The translations under genes and the position numbers were made by a program. Of a stretch of 64,000 bases of DNA, positions 58,149 to 64,000 are shown one piece after another. The notes beneath the pieces were generated by a model, which worked only from the letters and a program-made list of their open reading frames with translations, had not been told where the DNA came from and searched no databases. Position 1 is the first letter of the stretch, and each line of letters opens with the position of its first letter. This stretch comes from Grammothele lineata (taxonomy: Eukaryota > Basidiomycota > Agaricomycetes > Polyporales > Polyporaceae): the NCBI GenBank assembly GCA_002150815.3, contig NDFF03000114.1:62001-126000 (forward strand), in the 5' to 3' direction.

Positions 58149-58548
58149 GTTGAGCACCAACCGCGCCATCTAGCTAGGTACAGCGCTCCGTGACGTACTC
58201 TAGAATGCAGTCGTACGAGTCTTCTACAGGATCTGCACCTGATCACCGTTTCGATCGCCATTCGCGGCCCTTGTAGGTGAGCGATCGGAGGGTGCGATCC
58301 GTGTCCCGACCTAGAGCTGATATAAGTATAGAGAGGGACATTCGCCTCGAGCCTTGGCGGACGTGGAGGGAAGCCACTGGTCTGTCGATGTAGATCTTGA
58401 GGACGGATCGTGGCCCGGAAACCGTGCTTCCACCATGTAGAGCCAGCGGAGCTGATATGTGGGAGGGGCTTGACATTGCGTGCAAAGCGGTCTACATCGA
58501 GATTCGACGGCGACTGTGTCAGCGCCGGTATGCGCACGGAGAGGATAC
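58149..58548. repeat. Direct repeat copy 1, left border of the duplicated segment
   Basis: Begins GTTGAGCACCAACC and is repeated in the same orientation at 63543. Shared blocks include GATGTACTCTAGAATGCAGT (one mismatch), CCTGATCACCGTTTCGA, CTTGTAGGTGAGCG and GTGTCAGCGCCGGT near the end. Identity is roughly 75-80 percent by eye with a few indels. It ends where the inverted duplication starts. The minus strand is partly open in one frame but the frame is not preserved in copy 2. Confidence 0.85.
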
Positions 58549-58600
58549 AGACAGATCCGCTCTGTTCAGCTAGCAATGCTCCTTTTGGTTGCATCAGTGA

Positions 58601-59083
58601 TTATGGGACCGGGGCGCGGACGGGAGACACGGACGATGAAGACAGGGAACGTGCGGGGTACGTTCGTGTTCTTTGCAGGAATCTCTCCCTTCCTCTCGTT
58701 CCGAAGAAATCAAGGTTGACAGGCCGCAGTACTTCCTCAACAAGATAAGCAAGCGAGAGAGGGGTTTCCGCTCCTTGCGAATACTCGGCACCAGTGTCGC
58801 AGATCGACAACAGTTGCTTACGAGCCCTCTCCCCAAGATTGTCGATGACTTCTAATGGACCTTCCTCTTCACGGAAAGTCGCGGTACCGAGCAGCTCGCG
58901 CGATATTTCGGTAGCGCCATTGTGACGCAATTTGGTAGGCTGAGGGAAGACGGACCACAACTCGACACTGCTATCCTCCGGAGTAAGGTGCATAGCTGCA
59001 GTCGTCTGGCTAACCACGATCGCAAGGACGGCGGAAGGGTGGCGGGAAGGTCTGGTGAAAAGGTTGACGACGAGGGATAGCAT
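58601..59083 (-). CDS. Short unknown protein, right copy with altered C-terminus
   Basis: Paralog of the plus-strand gene at 20486-21013. Starts MLSLVVNLFTRPSRHPSAVL and shares AMHLTPEDSSVELWSVFPQP, RELLGTATFREEEGPLEVID and PLSLAYLVEEVLRPVNLDFF. After that point an insertion of two bases relative to the left copy (near 58695-58705) changes the frame, so the last 40 residues (RGRERFLQRTRTYPARSLSS) are unrelated to those of the left copy. Either this copy has a shifted tail, or one tail is removed by splicing in the real transcript. Family unknown. Confidence 0.55.
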   Translation of the reverse strand: MLSLVVNLFTRPSRHPSAVLAIVVSQTTAAMHLTPEDSSVELWSVFPQPTKLRHNGATEISRELLGTATFREEEGPLEVIDNLGERARKQLLSICDTGAEYSQGAETPLSLAYLVEEVLRPVNLDFFGTRGRERFLQRTRTYPARSLSSSSVSPVRAPVP

Positions 59084-60289
59084 ATCCGAGGGACTAAGTG
59101 TCGCTATATGTGATGAATAAGTATACTGTAGTCCGCGGCGTATGTGATACGAAGAGGACCTACGAAAGGGGATGGTAGATGCCAGGATAGCACATCGGTG
59201 GCGGTGGGAGTTGACGCTGAACATTGAACGTTGAACATTTGGGCACGTAACGACGCACGTTCAAGGCGTTCAAGGCGGTATCATGTACTAGCACTGATCA
59301 CATGACGTAAGTTTGCGTGTACTATTTGGCTTCGCTCCAGTTTTGGCATCGAGCGCGCTTGCGGACGTCGCACAACTTGTTTCCACCACCATCTGCGCCA
59401 GGTTTGATGCTACTTGAAGAAGTTAACCATCCTATGGACATTAGAAGCCATGGCCTTGAGAGGCAGTAGAGTAGCTCGCAGTGAGTGTAAGCTGCCGGCT
59501 ACCTGAACTTGACCTAAACTCAATTCCAATAAGTATGCGGTCTGCGTACCGCCTTAACGGCAGGTCGCAAACTTGAAGAAAAACTCTTGTGATCATGCGC
59601 CTAGACCACGCCATACCACAAACGCTCAGTCGTTCTGAATGACAGTGTTTGGCTCTTTCATTCACCCCATGAAATCCTGGAGGAGAAGACGGACATGATC
59701 CATCAATAGTCACCCGCTGAGGGTAGAATACATCCTCGTGAAACCTCTTTAGCATGTGCGCCAAGCTGGATTCCCTTCATCTCCGATCGCACAATCCCCG
59801 CATTTTCAACTCTACCTCCAGGCGCCGAATATCACGGACTACTTAGCTGTAATTTGCAACATACACTCGGATGTTGTGGTGAGTTCAGACGCTTATAGAT
59901 GCTGACTCAACGACGACTCATGCCTAATCAGGTACCGGTCTTCCCCTTCGTCTCCGAGCTTCTCACTATACCCTGGAGGCTCCGCAATAGATGATCAAGA
60001 CTATGACCGCATCGTTGCAACAATGCTTTCTAGGCCCCATGACGCTGCACTGGCACTTGACCTCTCCTTGACATGACGAGAAGAGTCGCACTCTGGCACG
60101 CGAACTTCCCAGCGGTCCGAGCCTCCACATCCGGGTCCGATCGCACTAGAGTCAAGCTGGTTGACCGATACCATAGCTTTCGGCACTAGAATTCGATTGA
60201 ATTTGTCTTGCTAGATATAGCGCTGATGCACAGGGAATATAAGAGGATGTCTTGCTCGATCGTCAAATCCAGTGACGTTCGGCCGTAGC
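59084..60289. promoter_or_regulatory. Divergent intergenic region inside the right duplication arm
   Basis: Inverted counterpart of 19284-20485, between the short unknown gene and the esterase. Blocks near both genes are similar to the left arm; the centre is more diverged. Confidence 0.45.
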
Positions 60290-62654
60290 ATGTCCATCAT
60301 GCGCTCTTCGACCACGATGCTTCTTGCTCTCCTCGTCACTTCGGCTGCCGCCATTCCGCTTGCTTCACCCGGTGCCTCACAGCCCATTGTCGTTCTCGAC
60401 AACGCGACTGTTATTGGCAAGCCGAACGGGACAGTAGTACAGTTCCTTGGGCTTCCCTACGCTCAACCCCCGTACGTAGCTATGTTGCAGGAGTTTGATA
60501 CTTACGAGCTGACACGTTTACCTTGAACCATACCGACAGTGTTGACGACCTCCGCCTGCGTGCGCCGGAGCCCGTCTCTCCATTCACAGGGATGGTGAAC
60601 GCGACGGTATTCGGAAACCAGTGCATTCAACAGATCTTTCCGACAGTCGACCTCCCGAGCGACGTCCCGGCAGCTGCGGGCGAATACCTCTCTGGATTTG
60701 TTGCTCCCGCTCCCGTTCCTCAGAGTGAGGACTGTAGGTTTTTTCTCTCTTGTTATCTGGACCGCACCATCTGACTGTTGAAATGACGCTGCCAGGCCTC
60801 AACCTGAACGTCATCGTTCCCGCGAACACGACGAAAGACTCCAAACTTCCTGTGGCTGTCGTACGTCCCGTCGCTGTTCCGATATGAATATCACTTGAAC
60901 ACGAGTTCCCGCAGTGGATCTATGGTGGGGGCTTCGAAGTGGGCTCCAATGCGGTGTATGTGCTTCCGTTCACATGGAAGCGGTCCCGTGATGCTCATCC
61001 GTGTTCAGCGAACCCGGCGAAGTCGTGGTCGCGCGGTCAGTTGAGATCGGCCATCCCATCATCTATGTCGCCATGAACTACAGGCTGGCGGGTAGGTGAG
61101 CTGTGGTCGGGAATGTGGATCACTACTGAACCATTTCTCAGCATTCGGTTTCTTGGGTGGACGGGAAGTCAAAGAAGCCGGGGTAGCGAACCTCGGTTTG
61201 CTAGACCGTACGTCATCAGCGTTGCCGTAGCCATACATTTGATGTTCAACGATTGTGCAGAACGTGAAGCCTTCCGATGGGTCCAGAAATACATCTCCGC
61301 CTTCGGTGGTGATCCGACAAAGGTCATGATGTAAGTTCTAAACTTCTAGCGCGGCACATGTTCGTTGTTGTAACGTATCATTCGATTCAGCTGGGGCGAG
61401 AGTGCGGGCGGCATCTCGGTCGCGCAGCACATGCTCGCGAATAACGGTGACAACGAGGGCCTTTTCCGCGCGGCCTTCATGGAGTCAGGTTCACCTCCTC
61501 CCACGGGGTGGGTTGACGAGCCATACCTGCAGGACACATATGACCAGGTCGTAGGGGATACAGGATGCACGGGGTCATACGACACTCTGGCGTGCCTGCG
61601 CGGTGTCCCGGCGGAGACGCTGAAGGCTGCAATGGACAAAACGCCGTCATTTGTGTCGTTCCAGGTAAATGAAGGACGTTGCGCTTCGCGTGAGAGGTAC
61701 TCTGACGGTTACATTGCAGCAAGTGAACACTCCATGGTTCCCTAGAGCGGATGGCGCGTTCATCGCAGGGCCACCTCAACAACAGCTGTTATCCGGCCCA
61801 ATCTCCAACATCCCTTTTGTAAATGGTACGTGGAAGTCTGCGCCATGGACCAGACGCTTGTTTAAACAAATAATCGTAGGCAACGATAAAGACGAAGGAA
61901 CTGCGTTCTCCTTCCCTACGCTTAACCTGACGTAAGTTCAGTAACCTCGGACCCGTGCCATACTCGCGTCCTAAAAGTATTAAATCAGGACGGATGACGA
62001 GTTCCTCGAATACATCAACTCTAACTTTTATCCGAACACATCGCGCGCCGCAGTCGCGAAGCTGCTGGATCTTTACCCTTCAGACCCTGCAGCCGGAGCT
62101 CCTTTCGATACAGGAGATGAGTTCGCATACTCGCCTCAGTACAAGCGCATGGCCGCGCTTCAAGGCGACTACATCGAACAGGCTCCTCGTCGTCTGTTTG
62201 TGCAGACGTTGGCAAGTCAACAACCTGTCTATTGCTACTGTACGTCATACATTTCATTCATACGATCTCAGCTCACTGCGACGTACAGTCAGCAACATCA
62301 ACAGAGTGGACGGTATTGGCGCAGTACGTTCCTCGTTCGCATATTCTCCTTGAAGACGACCGCTGACCATTCACATAGGCACACGGTACCGAGCTTGGCA
62401 ATATCTACGGCGGCGGAGACATGGGTGACTACCTCATTCGTTTCGCGGCGACGCTCGATCCCAACGGTGATGGCGCGCCGTACTGGCCCCGGTACACCAA
62501 CGACACGAAGCAGATGCTCGCATTTTCGGACACCGAACCTAAGCTGAGCATCATGTTGGACACGTACCGGGAGGAGCAGATGGCGTATCTCACGAAACTG
62601 AGTCTGGCCGATCCTATTCCTGGACACGATAGTGTTCAGGTTCTTGGGGGGTAG
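60290..62654 (+). CDS. Secreted type B carboxylesterase/lipase-like protein, right copy
   Basis: Paralog of the minus-strand gene at 16950-19283, with matching exon structure. Signal peptide MSIMRSSTTMLLALLVTSAA, then VIGKPNGTVVQFLGLPYAQP, DLRLRAPEP, IYGGGFEVGSNA, YVAMNYRLA, FGFLGGREVKEAGVANLGLL, GGDPTKVMI and GESAGGISVAQHML with the nucleophile serine. DKDEGTAFSFPTL and HGTELGNIYGGGD supply the other triad residues. All exons stay open, so both copies look functional. The C-terminus is SLADPIPGHDSVQVLGG, 11 residues longer than the left copy, because the frame runs into the extra block before meeting a stop. The start is the first in-frame ATG; the more upstream ATG of the left copy is GTG here. 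Confidence 0.9.
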
Positions 62655-63361
62655 AAATGTCGAATCTTTGAATCAGATCTGTGGGAAAAGTCACGTTTTC
62701 GTCCTGAAGGAGCGATTTTGAGCGACCAGTGTGAACTATTTTCCTGTTATACCTCACGTATGACGTCATTGCGTTGGCGGTTCGGATCCTGGAGTTTTGC
62801 TGATGCAGGGTCGATGGGAAATGGAGCTCAAAGACGACGCCGACGGGGTCGGGTCCACATGCTGTTCACTTGTCTGTGTCGCTCATCCACATTGAGGGCT
62901 TGGAGATGATGCAAAGTAAGCCATGATCCTCCTGGAGATCTATTCTCAGTTGTGCTGACCGACCCGAGTCGTCGAGCCTGTGATCCGCACCAAATGCGTG
63001 ATGATGGTCGGGCACGAGAGGCGGCGGGTCTGACATTCATGTAAATATTGATTTAATCAGACAGCTATACATGTCGCCGAACGTGAAGCGCGACCACCCC
63101 AAACATACAACTTGACAGTGGGTACTGCTAGCTAGTAGGTTACAGCAATGCATACATCTTCGGAGTGGGCCGGTACCCAGCGCCCGTGTTAGCTCGAGCA
63201 CGGAGTGCGAGGGCTAACTTCTGCTGGGGACGGCCCACTCACTGGGTGATTGCCTGCCTATGGCCCGATCGCCGCTCCGGGATCGAATCTTCCCAGTAAG
63301 CTATACGATGTGGCAGCAAACTCTTAACAGTCGTGTTCAGGTCTGCCCGGAGGGCCATAGG
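62618..63361. other. Extra block of about 744 nt present only in the right arm
   Basis: In the left arm the sequence passes directly from GGCCGATCC to TATATAG. Here the same flanks are separated by this block, with TAT shared at the junction. The block carries GTGTTCAGGT near both ends in direct orientation but no clear terminal inverted repeat. It encodes the last residues and stop of the right esterase. It is either an insertion here or a deletion in the left arm. Confidence 0.7.
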
Positions 63362-63471
63362 TATATAGACCGTCTGTAGATTACATCACTGCGTTTCGCA
63401 GTTTGCATACGTGGTTGCTCCTATATACAGCAGAGCAACACGTCACAGAAGTACTTTAACAAGGTCTGCAT

Positions 63472-63542
63472 CTACATGACCGCAAAGTGAAGACTTCAAC
63501 GTCTAAACACCAAGGCGATGAAGACAACAGCTTTGCGGTGAC
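63472..63542 (-). pseudogene. Broken 3' tail of the HET gene
   Basis: On the minus strand this matches the last 78 nt of the HET gene (16769-16846), including the stop codon. A deletion of several bases near the end (GTCTTCACTTTGCGG against GTCTTGGAAGATGACTTCGCGG-like left sequence, split here for comparison) shifts the frame. No HET sequence precedes it: direct repeat copy 2 starts at once. It marks the edge of the duplicated segment. Confidence 0.82.
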
Positions 63543-63972
63543 GTTGAGCACCAACCACACCATCCAGGTAGGTGTGCTTTGTGATGTACTCTAGAATGCA
63601 GTCATACTTTTCCACCTCTGCACGCCGCGCCTGATCACCGTTTCGAACGCCACTCACGGTCCTTGTAGGTGAGCGGCCGGATGGTACGACATGTGGCCCA
63701 AGGCCGACATGGATATGGTGGGGAGTATTTGCTTTGAGCCTTCGCGGACGTAGAGGGACGCCACTGGCCTGTAGAGGCAGATCTTAAGGATGGATCATGG
63801 CCCGGGCCCGGGGCTGGAGACTGTGCTTCTATCATGTAGAGACCTGCACCGGAGCCGATATATAGGAGGGGCTTGATATCGCGTACAAAGCGGTCTACAA
63901 CGATGGCGATCCGATACATACGAGCTCACTAGTGTCCGTGTCAGCGCCGGTTGTGTGCGCATGCAGAGGATG
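63543..63972. repeat. Direct repeat copy 2, right border of the duplicated segment
   Basis: Same orientation as copy 1 at 58149-58548, starting GTTGAGCACCAACC directly after the HET remnant. It contains a small extra piece near 63900-63935 relative to copy 1. Similarity fades near 63972. Neither border of the left arm carries this repeat. Confidence 0.83.
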
Positions 63973-64000
63973 CACTCGGACGTGAAGTAGTGACGACTCG

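Larger units (their letters stand above)
58547..63542. repeat. Right arm of an inverted segmental duplication
   Basis: Inverted match of 16769-21034. Order from left: copy of the short unknown gene (minus), shared intergenic region, copy of the esterase (plus), an extra block of about 744 nt, then a broken HET tail. About 4996 nt against 4266 nt on the left; the extra block explains most of the difference. Confidence 0.88.

Noticed and set aside
63180..63300. A- and B-box-like sequences suggesting a tRNA-derived SINE inside the extra 744-nt block
   Set aside because: The B-box stem does not pair properly and the spacing to the A-box-like sequence is too long; no poly-A or second copy was seen.

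Overview
The window is nuclear DNA from a filamentous basidiomycete, most likely an agaricomycete of the polypore type. Genes are split by many short introns (about 40-65 nt). Coding exons are GC-rich with a strong preference for C in the third codon position. Several predicted proteins (GH1 beta-glucosidase, HET-domain protein, OCRL-type phosphatase, CYP40, UVDE) have the architecture expected of such fungi. No rRNA, convincing tRNA, CRISPR array or bacterial operon was seen. Exon joins were read by eye from splice consensus and frame, so gene ends are firmer than some internal junctions.

Layout. 1-14.9 kb: a truncated unknown gene, an intracellular GH1 beta-glucosidase, a Gfo/Idh/MocA oxidoreductase, PEX3, a tiny membrane protein and an acidic unknown protein. 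14.9-21 kb: a HET-domain gene, a type B carboxylesterase and a short unknown gene. 21-24.9 kb: UV-damage endonuclease, a tiny single-span protein and the MICOS subunit MIC10. 25.1-40.2 kb: five related kinase-fold genes (called A-E here), two on the minus strand and three on the plus strand. All five lack the catalytic-loop aspartate; A carries a frameshift and D has also lost the DFG aspartate. A probable one-span membrane protein gene lies between B and C. 40.7-57.3 kb: a small hydrophilic protein, cyclophilin-40, an alpha-arrestin with two PPxY motifs, a 45-residue stand-alone Zn2Cys6 protein, an OCRL/INPP5B-type inositol 5-phosphatase, unidentified coding blocks and a small HNWG-motif protein. 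58.1-64 kb: an inverted second copy of the carboxylesterase segment, bracketed by two direct repeats of about 400 nt.

The two most unusual structures are these. (1) The pseudokinase-like cluster: all members keep one phase-2 intron at the same site, a conserved motif ahead of the kinase fold and, in four or five members, a His/Cys motif just before the hinge. (2) The inverted segmental duplication: 16.77-21.03 kb is repeated in inverted orientation at 58.55-63.54 kb, includes a broken 3' tail of the HET gene, and sits exactly between direct repeats absent from the left copy. Smaller points are a 13-nt microexon in MIC10, an exon holding only the start codon plus a GC-AG intron in an 80-residue gene, and a possible mitochondrial N-terminus for UVDE.
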